Notes: generated by a model from the sequence alone, not told the origin. Positions 36,170-45,795 are shown, counted from the stretch's first letter. The stretch: DNA of 64,000 nucleotides from Catalimonadaceae bacterium JC749 (GCA_021730635.1 JAJNNC010000002.1:835670-899669); one strand, 5' to 3'. Numbers and translations are program-made.

Positions 36170-36301
36170 TGCAGATAAAAACATGATTATCAGTGTGTTG
36201 CAGATCTTCTGTGATCAGTGACCCCTTTTAAGAAATCCAGCATTTATCTTCTATCTTTATTCCAATAGATTTTACTACTTTTACAAAATAAAAAGCAACA
36301 C

Positions 36302-38605
36302 ATGTTGGAAAATAAAGTTCAGGAGTTTCGGTCCATCAAAATCAGAAAAGAAGACGCTTTAAATTATCACACCCAGGATCAGCCAGGTAAGATTGAAATT
36401 GTTCCTACAAAATTATTAAGTTCCCAGATAGATCTTGCTTTAGCCTATTCACCAGGAGTAGCTGAACCCTGCAAAGAAATTGCTATAGACAGAGAAAATG
36501 CCTATAAGTATACAGCGAAAGGTAATTTAGTGGCCGTCATATCAAATGGAACAGCCGTATTAGGGTTGGGTGATATAGGTCCGGAAGCTTCTAAACCCGT
36601 CATGGAAGGGAAAGCCGTATTGTTTAAGAAATTTGCAGGTATCGATGTCTTTGACCTGGAAGTGGACAGTAAAGATCCTAATACTTTTGTTCAGATCGTG
36701 CGGGCTCTGGAACCTACCTTTGGAGGGATCAATCTTGAGGATATCAAAGCTCCGGAATGTTTCGAAATAGAAGCAAACCTGAAGAAATTGATGCATATAC
36801 CCGTCATGCACGATGACCAGCATGGCACTGCTATCATTTCCAGTGCCGCTTTACTGAATGCTTTGGAAATTGTCGGAAAAAAAATTGAGGACATACGCAT
36901 CACAGTGAGTGGCGCAGGGGCTTCTGCCGTTGCTTGTACTAAGTTATACTTAGAATTGGGTGCCAAGCGTGAGCATATTGTCATGTGCGACATCGATGGG
37001 GTTTTGCGGAAGGATCGTCCTAATCTGGATGAAATCCGCTCCTACTTCGCTACCAGTAGAAACATTCATACTTTAGCGGAAGCCATGCAGGGCGTTGATG
37101 TTTTTCTAGGCTTGTCGGCAGGAAATATCGTGACGCAGGATATGATCCGGTCTATGGCAGAAAATCCTATCGTTTTTGCATTAGCCAACCCCGATCCTGA
37201 GATCAGTTATGAACTCGCCATGTCTAGCCGTGAAGATATTGTCATGGCTACAGGCCGTTCAGATCATCCAAACCAGGTCAATAATGTGTTAGGATTTCCT
37301 TATATTTTCAGGGGTGCGTTAGACGTCAGGGCTATGTCCATTAACGAGGAAATGAAAATGGCCGCTGTGCGTGCCCTGGCCAAATTGGCCAAAGAGCCTA
37401 CTCCAGAGATTGTGAATAAAGCCTATAGCAGCGATAAAATTATTTTCGGAAAAGATTATTTGATTCCCAAACCTTTGGATCCCCGCCTAATCACTACAGT
37501 AGCACCCGCTGTGGCAAAAGCTGCCATCCAATCTGGTGTGGCACGGGTGAAGATCAATGATTGGGAGCAATACCATGTAGAGCTACAGCGGCGTATAGGA
37601 ATTGATCAGAAGCTCATGTCACAGGTGATCAGCAAAGCGAAGAAAAATCCTAAACGGGTGGTATTTGCTGAGGCTGAAGATCAGAAAATTCTAAAAGCCG
37701 CACAAATTATTCAGGATGAACAGATCGCTATCCCGATCCTTCTTGGCAATGAACGAAAAATTAATAAACTGATTCAGGAACATAAGCTGGAGTTGTCTTA
37801 CTGTTCTATCATCAATCCCTACAAAGAAAAACAACATTGCCGTATTTATGGGGATCTCCTTTACGAAAAGCGTAAACGCAAAGGCATGACGCAAAGTGAG
37901 GCTCGTAAGCTCATGCGGTCGCGCAACTACTATGGTACAGCCATGGTAGAAAATGGAGATGCAGATGCTTTCATCTCCGGCCTAACCAGCGACTATCCTA
38001 AAACCGTGTTGCCTGCCCTGCAGGTCATAGGGGTCAGTAAGGCGGTAAAACGGGTGGCCGGCATGTATATCATCACCAATAAAAAAGGAACTTTCTTTTT
38101 TGCAGATACTACCGTTAATGTCAATCCAAGTGCTGAAGAACTGGTGGATATTATCGGGCTGACAGCTTCTAGCGTACGTTCGTTCAGCATTACACCTCGT
38201 ATCGCTGTGCTTTCGTATTCTAATTTTGGATCCAGTAAAGGGGATGTACCCTCAAAAACAGCCAAAGCAGTAGCGCTCGCCCATGAGAGATGGCCTGATC
38301 TGATCATAGACGGAGACATCCAGGCCAACACCGCATTGAATGTTGAGCTACAACGGGAAAATTATCCTTTTAGCCGCTTGGCCGAACAGGGAGCGAATAC
38401 CTTTATTTTTCCTGATTTGGCCTCAGGCAATATTGCTTACAAATTGTTGATGGAAATTGGTGGAGCCGAAGCCATTGGTCCCATCCTGCTGGGAATGGAC
38501 AAACCCGTACATGTGTTGCAATTGGGAAGCACTATTCGTGAAATCGTTAATATGGTTTCGATTGCTGTGGTGGATGCCCAGGCTTACGAAAGTACACGGT
38601 TATAA
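36302..38605 (+). CDS. maeB: NADP-dependent malic enzyme with C-terminal phosphotransacetylase-like domain
   Basis: Oxidatively decarboxylates malate to pyruvate and makes NADPH. The 767-residue length equals that of MaeB-type enzymes. The malic domain has [15 protein letters not shown] and [17 protein letters not shown], then [15 protein letters not shown] and MHDDQHGTA; the dinucleotide fold follows with [15 protein letters not shown]. From about residue 430 the protein continues into a PTA-like domain ([20 protein letters not shown] and [14 protein letters not shown]) that in MaeB is regulatory, sensing acetyl-CoA, and not catalytic. It is a single-gene unit, convergent with the ABC transporter. 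Confidence 0.94.
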   Translation: MLENKVQEFRSIKIRKEDALNYHTQDQPGKIEIVPTKLLSSQIDLALAYSPGVAEPCKEIAIDRENAYKYTAKGNLVAVISNGTAVLGLGDIGPEASKPVMEGKAVLFKKFAGIDVFDLEVDSKDPNTFVQIVRALEPTFGGINLEDIKAPECFEIEANLKKLMHIPVMHDDQHGTAIISSAALLNALEIVGKKIEDIRITVSGAGASAVACTKLYLELGAKREHIVMCDIDGVLRKDRPNLDEIRSYFATSRNIHTLAEAMQGVDVFLGLSAGNIVTQDMIRSMAENPIVFALANPDPEISYELAMSSREDIVMATGRSDHPNQVNNVLGFPYIFRGALDVRAMSINEEMKMAAVRALAKLAKEPTPEIVNKAYSSDKIIFGKDYLIPKPLDPRLITTVAPAVAKAAIQSGVARVKINDWEQYHVELQRRIGIDQKLMSQVISKAKKNPKRVVFAEAEDQKILKAAQIIQDEQIAIPILLGNERKINKLIQEHKLELSYCSIINPYKEKQHCRIYGDLLYEKRKRKGMTQSEARKLMRSRNYYGTAMVENGDADAFISGLTSDYPKTVLPALQVIGVSKAVKRVAGMYIITNKKGTFFFADTTVNVNPSAEELVDIIGLTASSVRSFSITPRIAVLSYSNFGSSKGDVPSKTAKAVALAHERWPDLIIDGDIQANTALNVELQRENYPFSRLAEQGANTFIFPDLASGNIAYKLLMEIGGAEAIGPILLGMDKPVHVLQLGSTIREIVNMVSIAVVDAQAYESTRL

Positions 38606-38619
38606 TAGAAAGAAGCAAG

Positions 38620-38635
38620 GGCAAAAAACTTTGCC
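38620..38635. terminator. Short hairpin between maeB and the ABC transporter
   Basis: GGCAAA (38620-38625) pairs with TTTGCC (38630-38635) around a four-base loop. There is no strong T run, so a weak bidirectional terminator is possible. Confidence 0.35.
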
Positions 38636-38646
38636 AAAATTTCCAT

Positions 38647-40410
38647 TTATATCACTTCTTTGTATTGCATCCGGTGTAGCTGAGAGTAATATCCATTTAA
38701 GGTAAGCAATTCATTGTGGGTACCTCTTTCTTTAATTTCTCCATGATCCAGCACCAGAATCTGGTCAGCGCTCTGGATGGTAGACAAGCGGTGGGCAATC
38801 ACAATAGAGGTGCGGCCTTTCATCAGTTTGCCGATGGCTTCCTGAATTAATTCTTCCGTTTCGGTATCTACCGAAGAAGTTGCTTCATCTAACACGATGA
38901 TTTTAGGATCATAGACCATGGCTCTCACAAATGAAATCAGTTGCCTTTGGCCTACAGAAAGGGTAGCACCTCTTTCCATCACATTGTACTCGAAGCCACC
39001 CGGTAGTCTTTCAATAAATTTACGGGCACCCACCAACTCGGCAGCTTCTATGATTTTCTCCCGGCTGATGTCCTTATTCCCCAGGGTAATGTTCTGCTCG
39101 ATGGTGTCAGAGAAAAGAAATACATCTTGTAACACCACACCGATATTCGCTCTCAGACTACTCAAATCAAAATCTTTGATATCAACGCCGTCAATAGAAA
39201 TTTCGCCACGGTTGATATCATAAAAACGATTCAGTAGGTTAATAATAGAGGATTTTCCCGCTCCGGTTGCACCTACCAGTGCCAGCGTTTTTCCAGCCTC
39301 TACTTCAAAGTTGATATTTTTCAATACATAATCCCGTTCATTGTAGGCAAACCATACATTTTTAAAGGCCACCTGTCCTTGCACCTTTTCGGGCGCATAA
39401 TGGCCATTGTCAGGAATGTGTTCTTTCGTATCCAGAATATTGAGTATGCGGGAAGAACTGACAATCCCTAACTGTAGCGTATTGAAACGGTCGGCAATCT
39501 GGCGAACGGGGCGGAAGAACATATTGATATACATGATAAAAGCGATCAGAATACCAATGGTAACCTCTTCATACAATACGCCTCGGGCTCCGTACCATAC
39601 CAAAAGACCAATACCCGTAGCCTGAATAACTTCTGCCACCGGAAAGTAGATGGAATAATACATGACCGATTTAATATGCGCCCTCTTGTGTTCTTCATTG
39701 ATAGCAACGAATTTGTCATATTCACGCTGCTCACTGCTGAAAATCTGGACGATATTCATCCCGGTGATATGTTCCTGCACAAAAGCGTTAAGATTGGATA
39801 CAGCATTCCTTACTTCATTAAAAGCTACTTTTATTTTTTCTTTGAAAACATAAGTGCTGATAATCAGCAGCGGGAAGGTGGAAAGGCTGATCAGCGTAAG
39901 CTTCCAATCGATATAGAACATGACACCAAGAATTACCAGGATTTGCAGAATATCTCCGATAATGGCCGCCACCCCCTGGGTGAAAATATCCGATAGGGTT
40001 TCTATATCGGAAATCGTCCGTGTCACCAGTCGGCCGATCGGAGTTCTGTCAAAGAATTTTAGCCGAAGGCTTACCAAATGCTGATACAATTGAATTCGGA
40101 TATCCCGGATCACATGCTGGCCGAGCCATCCAGACAAGTAGGTATGAAAGTATTGGGCAATTCCCTGGGCAATTAAGAGTCCTATTAAAAGGAACAACAT
40201 ATGAACCAGCCCCTGATAATTACTGATCAGAATATAGTTATCGATGGTTTTTTGGATCAGCAGCGGGACAGCCGGTGCCAGAAAAGCTACTAAAATAGTG
40301 AGGAAAACTAATAAGTAGAATCGCTTGATATAGGGTTTAACAAATTGAAATATTCTCCTGAGGATGTGCAGATCAACGATGTCACCACTGCTAACTTTTT
40401 CTTTATCCAT
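38647..40410 (-). CDS. ABC exporter half-transporter (MsbA/MDR-like)
   Basis: A 587-residue protein with an N-terminal six-helix membrane domain (about 30-320) and a C-terminal ATPase (about 345-580). The ATPase has Walker A VGATGAGKSS (379-388), the signature LSVGQRQL near 484 and Walker B IIVLDEATSSVD near 505. As a fused half-transporter it should work as a homodimer exporting lipids, drugs or peptides; substrate unknown, with lipid export of the MsbA type one possibility. It lies 10 bases downstream of truA and is likely co-transcribed with it. Confidence 0.92.
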   Translation of the reverse strand: MDKEKVSSGDIVDLHILRRIFQFVKPYIKRFYLLVFLTILVAFLAPAVPLLIQKTIDNYILISNYQGLVHMLFLLIGLLIAQGIAQYFHTYLSGWLGQHVIRDIRIQLYQHLVSLRLKFFDRTPIGRLVTRTISDIETLSDIFTQGVAAIIGDILQILVILGVMFYIDWKLTLISLSTFPLLIISTYVFKEKIKVAFNEVRNAVSNLNAFVQEHITGMNIVQIFSSEQREYDKFVAINEEHKRAHIKSVMYYSIYFPVAEVIQATGIGLLVWYGARGVLYEEVTIGILIAFIMYINMFFRPVRQIADRFNTLQLGIVSSSRILNILDTKEHIPDNGHYAPEKVQGQVAFKNVWFAYNERDYVLKNINFEVEAGKTLALVGATGAGKSSIINLLNRFYDINRGEISIDGVDIKDFDLSSLRANIGVVLQDVFLFSDTIEQNITLGNKDISREKIIEAAELVGARKFIERLPGGFEYNVMERGATLSVGQRQLISFVRAMVYDPKIIVLDEATSSVDTETEELIQEAIGKLMKGRTSIVIAHRLSTIQSADQILVLDHGEIKERGTHNELLTLNGYYSQLHRMQYKEVI

Positions 40411-40420
40411 GTATATACAA

Positions 40421-41179
40421 TTACGCCAATAGTAAAATGGTTTCCGGATACTTTACTTCGTAAAGATATAATCCACAAGCTTCCACGGAGCGCCCTGCTT
40501 GGCTCCGGTCACCGCTTTGTATAATCTGTAAAAACTGATCAGTACTGATTTTATGTTTTCCTACCTCCAGCAAAGTCCCTACGATAGCCCTTACCATACC
40601 ACGCAGAAAACGATCAGCCGTAATAGTGAAGACCAGTCTGTCTTTCTCTAATACGTACCAAGCAGCCTGAAGGATGTCACAATTATAGGTCTGACTGCTG
40701 TGACCTGATTTGGAGAAACAGGCATAATCACGACGCCCGGCTTTTTCCAGGAAACTGGCTGCTTGGTTCATGGTGTCCAAGTCTAAAGTGGGATGGTAAA
40801 AATAACTTAAACCCTGAAGAAATGGATTTTTTACCTGGTGAATATAATAGACATAACGCCTGGAAACAGCATGAAAACGGGCATGAGCATTTTCCTGTAC
40901 AGGATATAGTTGATTGATACTGATGTCGGGCGGTAATACTGCGTTAAATCTGTACAGGTATTCCGGAGCGGAGAGCGCTATCTCCGTGTCAAAATGCGCT
41001 ACCTGCATGTGGGCATGTACGCCCGTATCCGTTCGTCCACTGCCTGTCACTATGATATCCTGTTGTAAAATGGTGGATAGGGCTGTATTGATTCTTTGCT
41101 GTACAGTGTCAGCGGAAGGTTGAACCTGCCAGCCTTTGAAGGGGGTACCCCTATAAGAAATTTCCAGGAAATACCGCAA
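40421..41179 (-). CDS. truA: tRNA pseudouridine(38-40) synthase
   Basis: Isomerises uridines 38-40 in the anticodon arm of many tRNAs. From a TTG start at 41179 the protein has 252 residues and begins MRYFLEISYRGTPFKGWQVQ, the normal TruA opening. The catalytic Asp51 is in GSGRTDTGVHA, followed by FNAVLPPDISI, ARFHAVSRRYVYYI and the C-terminal FLRGMVRAIVGTLLEVG. The frame stays open further upstream but holds no ATG; another TTG at 41233 would add an untypical leader. The gene precedes the ABC exporter by 10 bases on the same strand. Confidence 0.94.
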   Translation of the reverse strand: MRYFLEISYRGTPFKGWQVQPSADTVQQRINTALSTILQQDIIVTGSGRTDTGVHAHMQVAHFDTEIALSAPEYLYRFNAVLPPDISINQLYPVQENAHARFHAVSRRYVYYIHQVKNPFLQGLSYFYHPTLDLDTMNQAASFLEKAGRRDYACFSKSGHSSQTYNCDILQAAWYVLEKDRLVFTITADRFLRGMVRAIVGTLLEVGKHKISTDQFLQIIQSGDRSQAGRSVEACGLYLYEVKYPETILLLA

Positions 41180-41402
41180 GGTGTTGTTAAAACTGAATAA
41201 AAAATAAACGAAAAGTGGTACAATATTAAACAATTGTTAAGTCAAATATAAGCGATTTCAGATTTTAATAGCTTGCTGTTTTTAAATGATTGTATTTCAG
41301 TATATTGACCTATTCTTAATAAAGAAGCAGATAAGATTACTTTTCAAAAACTTAACAATAACTTTACAATGAATCTGTGAGTTTTTGAAATACTGTAACT
41401 AA

Positions 41403-41434
41403 TTTTATATCTAAATTTGTGCCGGGTATATTTG
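41403..41434 (+). promoter_or_regulatory. Probable promoter of the Na/Pi symporter gene
   Basis: TATATTTG (41427-41434) is an exact -7 match with TTTT (41403-41406) 20 bases upstream. A second exact box, TAAATTTG at 41412-41419, overlaps the region. Transcription would begin near 41426-41441, so translation must begin at or after 41462. Confidence 0.5.
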
Positions 41435-41461
41435 GCACATTTTTCTTTATATCATATCTCA

Positions 41462-42619
41462 TTGTCAAAAAATACCGAAAGCAGGGTGAAGGTTGCAGAG
41501 AAACATATCCATCACGAAAAAGTATTTATAGCCGGTAAAGTAATCCTGGTTATTATTTCTATACTCCTTTTTCTGCTTTCTATAGACCTGATGAGTAGCT
41601 CTTTTGAAGGTGGCAGAGAAACTGCGCTCAATTACCTGCTATCAGCTACTTCTAATCCTTTTGTTGGCCTTTTTATTGGGTTGCTGCTCACCGCCATTAT
41701 TCAGAGCAGTTCTACCAGTACTTCTATGATCGTGGTACTCGTTGGAACCGGTGCTTTGAGTTTGCCGGCAGCCGTACCCATGGTGATGGGGGCTAACATA
41801 GGCACTACCTTGACCAGCACACTCGTCTCTTTGGGTTTCATCACCAGCAAACGCGAATTCAGAAAAGCGATCAGTGCTGGTATTATCCATGATTTTTACA
41901 ATATCATTCTCACACTCATTCTTTTTCCCCTGGAATATCATTACCAACTTCTGTCCCGATTAAGCTCATACCTGGTCGATGTGCTGTCTTCTGTCACAGT
42001 TGCCAATGTGACCTATCAGCAAAATGGTCTTTTCTTCTCTAAAACCCTGGGAACCTATATCAGTGAGCTAGTGGATAACAACTGGATATTGCTGATTCTC
42101 TCCATTTTACTGCTCTTTATCACTATCAAATTAATGTCTCAGCTTATTTACGGTTCCCTGATTGGAGAGTCTAAAGACAAACTGAAAGCCTATATTTTTA
42201 GCAACCCTTTTAAATCTTTTGGATGGGGGGGGCTCATTACCGCTGCGGTTCAGTCGAGTTCTATCACCACTTCCCTGATGGTGCCATTGGTAGCCACGGG
42301 AAGAGTATCCTTACAAAAAGCTTTTCCTTTTATCATTGGCGCCAATATAGGCACCACGATTACGGCGTTGATAGCTGCCCTTTTCAAATCTGAGGCGGCG
42401 GTTAGCATTGCTTTGGTACATTTACTGTTTAATTTCAGTGGAGTCCTGTTGTTTTTGCCTTATAAGCCTGTAAGGAAAATACCAGGCATTCTGGCAGCCA
42501 GTTTTGGCAGGCTCACTCAGAAAAATCGTATTTACGGATTCCTTTACATCATACTGATGTTCTTCATCATACCTTTCGTGTTAATTTATTTTTACCAGAC
42601 AGGTTCTCTGCTCCCTTAA
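41462..42619 (+). CDS. Na+/phosphate cotransporter (PF02690, NptA-like)
   Basis: A protein of about 385 residues with eight or nine membrane helices and the internal repeat diagnostic of sodium:phosphate type II transporters: QSSSTSTSM with GANIGTTLTSTL in the first half, QSSSITTSL with GANIGTTITALIA in the second. It probably imports phosphate with sodium; it lacks the cytosolic PhoU-like tail of some homologues. Start choice is uncertain: no ATG exists upstream of the first helix, so TTG at 41462 or GTG at 41486 must be used; I list 41462. Two exact -7 boxes lie just upstream. Confidence 0.88.
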   Translation: MSKNTESRVKVAEKHIHHEKVFIAGKVILVIISILLFLLSIDLMSSSFEGGRETALNYLLSATSNPFVGLFIGLLLTAIIQSSSTSTSMIVVLVGTGALSLPAAVPMVMGANIGTTLTSTLVSLGFITSKREFRKAISAGIIHDFYNIILTLILFPLEYHYQLLSRLSSYLVDVLSSVTVANVTYQQNGLFFSKTLGTYISELVDNNWILLILSILLLFITIKLMSQLIYGSLIGESKDKLKAYIFSNPFKSFGWGGLITAAVQSSSITTSLMVPLVATGRVSLQKAFPFIIGANIGTTITALIAALFKSEAAVSIALVHLLFNFSGVLLFLPYKPVRKIPGILAASFGRLTQKNRIYGFLYIILMFFIIPFVLIYFYQTGSLLP

Positions 42620-42810
42620 CCCTATTCTATCCCCATTTCATCTTTAACAGAATAATAATTGTTGAGGAGGTTCATTCACTTGCTTTTGCTTATCTGCAGG
42701 AACATCAATATCTTGCCTTAAATTTATTTTTTAAAGGCACAATAATCTGTCAGCCTAGAGAGGGAATCCTTTTTTACACAGGAAAGTATTTTCCTCTTTA
42801 CTTGTAATAC

Positions 42811-42824
42811 TTGTGTATACACAA
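42811..42824. promoter_or_regulatory. Perfect palindrome upstream of the small membrane protein gene
   Basis: TTGTGTATACACAA is a 14-base perfect palindrome ending 32 bases before the ATG at 42857. The position suits an operator, but no regulator is linked. Confidence 0.3.
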
Positions 42825-42856
42825 CACGATTTTTATATCTAAAACTCTTACTAAAC

Positions 42857-43234
42857 ATGGCAAAGAAAAACGCAACCGACACCTTAGAAAACGAAAAAGA
42901 AAAGCTGCTTGAAGCACTGGAACATTTGAAGGAATCTCTAAACCTGGGTGACGATGAGATCAGGGTTATCAAAGAATGGGGAGTGGCCTTATTAGTGACA
43001 GGCGTATCCGTCTTTGTAGTTTATCAGCTCATCAAAAAAGTATTTGGCTACAAAAAAGATGTACCTGTGATAGAAGCCGAGCCCTCCAGTAGCAGAACAC
43101 GTATCAAGGAGTCTTCTCCTGTGTCCAGAATGATCAAAGAACAGCTGGCTTTGTTTCTTATAGCTTTTGTCAAACAAAGACTGATGAAATTTCTGGAATC
43201 GAAACATATACTGGATGAAGGAGAAAATACATAA
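42857..43234 (+). CDS. Small membrane protein of unknown function
   Basis: A 125-residue protein with a charged helical N-terminus (DTLENEKEKLLEALEHLKES), one clear membrane helix (about residues 46-66, ALLVTGVSVFVVYQLIKKVFG) and a second hydrophobic segment (about 96-112). The middle is a Ser/Arg-rich linker. I do not recognise the family; it slightly resembles holin-like small proteins in size and layout only. It overlaps the GGGP synthase gene by 20 bases, so the two are translated together and may act on the same membrane. Confidence 0.7.
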   Translation: MAKKNATDTLENEKEKLLEALEHLKESLNLGDDEIRVIKEWGVALLVTGVSVFVVYQLIKKVFGYKKDVPVIEAEPSSSRTRIKESSPVSRMIKEQLALFLIAFVKQRLMKFLESKHILDEGENT

Positions 43235-43979
43235 TGCTTTTTTAAATACCAGAACCAACGGCACTAAGGCTTTTGCGGTGCTGATTGATCCGGACAAGGT
43301 AGTAGATGATGCCTATTGTTTGCGCATTATCAATATGAGTATTGAGAATAAAATTGACTTCTTCTTTGTAGGAGGGAGTTTGATCACAGGGGATAATTTT
43401 AGTCAGATAGTCCGCCTCATCAAGCAGGAATGTCATATTCCGGTGGTCCTTTTCCCCGGTAGCAATATGTACATTGAACCGACAGCGGATGCGATCCTGT
43501 TTCTTTCCCTGATCTCAGGCCGCAATCCTGACCTGCTGATCGGTCAACATGTGGTGGCTGCCCCGGTGCTGAAAAGAAGTAATCTGGAAGTGTTGTCTAC
43601 CGGTTATATATTGGTGAACGCTGGTAACCAGACCACCGTCTCCTACATGAGCAACACCACGCCCATTCCTTATGACAAATCCTCTGTGGCAGCCTGTACG
43701 GCTATCGCTGGGGAAATGCTGGGCCTCAAGCTCATTTACCTGGATGCGGGAAGTGGGGCAGAGCAGCCTATTAGCAGCAGAATGATTAGTATGGTGAGAA
43801 AATCAGTAGATGTACCCCTGATTGTGGGCGGAGGTATTGACAACCGGCATAAGGCAGCGCGGGTTTTAGAGGCCGGAGCCGATGTGATTGTGGTGGGCAA
43901 TGGCATTGAAAAAAATCCGGAACTGCTGATAGAAGTGGCCGAGCTGACAGAAAGTTATAACCAGAAGCTGAGGGTATAA
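43215..43979 (+). CDS. Geranylgeranylglyceryl/heptaprenylglyceryl phosphate synthase family protein
   Basis: A 254-residue TIM-barrel prenyltransferase joining a polyprenyl chain to sn-glycerol 1-phosphate. Family motifs are FAVLIDPDKV near the N-terminus, FFVGGSLITGDN, PVVLFPGSNMYIEPTADAIL, and YLDAGSGAEQPI with LIVGGGID and VVGNGIEKNP at the phosphate-binding end. Bacteroidota homologues belong to the group II enzymes, several of which make geranylgeranyl-glyceryl phosphate in vitro; the final lipid in these bacteria is unclear. It overlaps the membrane-protein gene upstream by 20 bases. dxr earlier in the window feeds the isoprenoid pathway it draws on. Confidence 0.9.
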   Translation: MKEKIHNAFLNTRTNGTKAFAVLIDPDKVVDDAYCLRIINMSIENKIDFFFVGGSLITGDNFSQIVRLIKQECHIPVVLFPGSNMYIEPTADAILFLSLISGRNPDLLIGQHVVAAPVLKRSNLEVLSTGYILVNAGNQTTVSYMSNTTPIPYDKSSVAACTAIAGEMLGLKLIYLDAGSGAEQPISSRMISMVRKSVDVPLIVGGGIDNRHKAARVLEAGADVIVVGNGIEKNPELLIEVAELTESYNQKLRV

Positions 43980-44094
43980 TCAGTATCGCTGAGCAGGTCA
44001 ATGGTTTTCGTTGTGGGCTGAAGAAGCATTGCTAGCGCGTGGCACTTTGTTTAGCGCAGCTCCCGAATCGAAACCGCAAAGCGATACTATACAC

Positions 44095-44150
44095 AGGCAA
44101 CAAAAAGTTTAGTGTCTTGTCTTAAAGAAACAGCTTGCTTTTTGTTGCCT
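44095..44150. repeat. Perfect 13-bp inverted repeat between convergent genes
   Basis: AGGCAACAAAAAG (44095-44107) and CTTTTTGTTGCCT (44138-44150) are perfectly complementary with a 30-base spacer, between the GGGP synthase and RlmA-like genes. A second, wider repeat pairs AGTATCGCT (43982-43990) with AGCGATACT (44080-44088). The sites suit a bidirectional terminator, although the T runs lie inside the arms and not after them. Confidence 0.55.
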
Positions 44151-44173
44151 TACCGTTCCCCCCCGAAAGAAAA

Positions 44174-45289
44174 TTAGTCTTCCAGTTCACAGCAATCAAA
44201 ACCTGCTGAGCGCACTAACCTGATGATATCCCGGGAACCTGCACCGCTGCTTACCACTCGCAAAATTCGGTCGCAATCTTGTAAATCCGTGTTCCATTCA
44301 TACACACCGGCTAACTGAGCCAGGAGCGGTTGGAGGGTTTGTGCCTCTTCTGCACTTTGCAAATTTGTACGGAAAACTAAAATTTCCTTTTTCATAGAGA
44401 TAGAGCGACTCCATTGTCTGCCAACCAGCAGGTGAAAATCCGCTGTCACCCTGTTTAGTTTGTTCTTTGCCACTTCATCCTTTTTTTGCTGCGGTACTTT
44501 CCAGGAGAGTGGTGTCATCTCTATAAGATAAGGCAGCCTATGCTCCGGCAGCCGGGTCTGATAGGTGAGGCGAATGCTGTTCATCACTGGCATGTGCTTT
44601 TTCATGTGTTGTATCACTTCCTCGCTCCTGACTGCCTGAATCCCTTTGGGGCAACCCAAGGCTTCCCGAAGTTCTATGAGATGTCTGTTGCCGGGAATTA
44701 CTTTCAACAGTTGGCCATCCTTTTTCAACACTCTGCGAAACTCAGTGTAGTTGGCTGGAGAAAGTATATTTAACAACACATCAAACTGATGAGGGGCAAA
44801 AGGTATTCTCGCTAAATCCCCAACACACCAAACCACATCGGAGTAAGCATTGGCTGCCATTTGAATGGCTTCTTTGGAGAGGTCGATACCTGCGCCCTCT
44901 GCTTTGTATGTCTCCTGATTGTTCAGATGCCGTATAGCAAAAGCAAGGAATGAGCCTTCTCCACAACCCGCGTCCAGGATGCTCAAAGTGGATGAATCCT
45001 TTTTATCATAAGTCAGCAACTGCTTTTCCACTTCCTGTAACAACGGATCAAAAAAGCCAGCCCGGAACATCTGACTTCTGGCTTCCATCATAGACTTGCC
45101 GTAACGTGTATTAACAGGTTTGTACAAGAAATTCACATAACCTTTTCGTGAAAGATCAAAACTGTGTCGATGCGCACATACCAAACGCAGGGTAGGAGCC
45201 AAAACCAGATGACTGCCACAAAAAGGACAAGAGAGTTGAGCAGACAATCTGCTGATAAGCTTTTGTGCTCTTTCTATTTTCTTCATCAC
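44174..45289 (-). CDS. RlmA-type 23S rRNA guanine-N1 methyltransferase fused to an HMA-like C-terminal domain
   Basis: A 371-residue protein. Residues 1-290 match RlmA-type methyltransferases: a zinc knuckle with Cys21, Cys24, Cys38 and His42 (the spacing of E. coli RlmA Cys5, Cys8, Cys21, His25), then the SAM motif ILDAGCGEGSF (104-114) and NILSPANYTEFRRVLKKDG. RlmA methylates a 23S rRNA guanine; Gram-positive relatives give tylosin resistance. RlmA is usually about 270 residues. The extra 70 residues here (from KKEILVFRTNLQSAEEAQTL at 300) have the beta-alpha-beta-beta-alpha-beta outline of heavy-metal-associated-like domains but without the CxxC pair. Either ATG at 45289 or 45286 may be used. 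Confidence 0.82.
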   Translation of the reverse strand: MMKKIERAQKLISRLSAQLSCPFCGSHLVLAPTLRLVCAHRHSFDLSRKGYVNFLYKPVNTRYGKSMMEARSQMFRAGFFDPLLQEVEKQLLTYDKKDSSTLSILDAGCGEGSFLAFAIRHLNNQETYKAEGAGIDLSKEAIQMAANAYSDVVWCVGDLARIPFAPHQFDVLLNILSPANYTEFRRVLKKDGQLLKVIPGNRHLIELREALGCPKGIQAVRSEEVIQHMKKHMPVMNSIRLTYQTRLPEHRLPYLIEMTPLSWKVPQQKKDEVAKNKLNRVTADFHLLVGRQWSRSISMKKEILVFRTNLQSAEEAQTLQPLLAQLAGVYEWNTDLQDCDRILRVVSSGAGSRDIIRLVRSAGFDCCELED

Positions 45290-45795
45290 AACTAAATTGA
45301 CAGCAGCGACCGTGAAGAAGAGTAGTACACAGCCGAAGAAGTTAATCCTTTACTTTTCTATGGTTGGAAAGGAAAAAATCCTGAGCAGCTGTTACCAGCA
45401 TAAGAAACGGCCTGCTATCTTTCAGGATAGCGACACGTCAGTCTGAAAGTCGACACAATAGAAAAGTACTCTTCAAAGGAAATTGAAGATGGATGCCAAA
45501 GGGCACTAAACGCTTATTGATAGATGAGCTCTAGGGTAGACATGAGATGAAGATGAAAATATGTTCAATACTTCAAATATAAGAGATTTTGGAAAAAAGA
45601 GTCAACAAAGAAGAAATCTCACGTATCTTGATAGAAGAAACTATAACATAAAGGACTTGGGGGTGGGCATGGGCCGGTGGTAGAAAAAAATGTAGTAACC
45701 ATAGGTCTGAAAACGTTTTAACTTGATGACCCTGCAAAAGCTCATGAAAAGTGTAGCAGGAAATTTTATTTTGACTGAATGTAAATCATAAAACC
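45290..45795. other. Non-coding stretch, 506 bases
   Basis: I find no convincing gene on either strand. The only structure noticed is a small hairpin, GCTATC (45414-45419) pairing with GATAGC (45426-45431). The stretch is purine-rich on the plus strand and likely contains the promoters of both flanking genes, but no consensus promoter box is seen. Confidence 0.5.

Noticed and set aside
38647..40410. Assignment of the ABC exporter as MsbA
   Set aside because: The sequence fits several exporter branches and no lipid A gene is adjacent.
42714..42739. AT-rich hairpin after the Na/Pi symporter as a terminator
   Set aside because: The stem TGCCTT/AAGGCA is short with a bulge and no T run follows; too weak to list.
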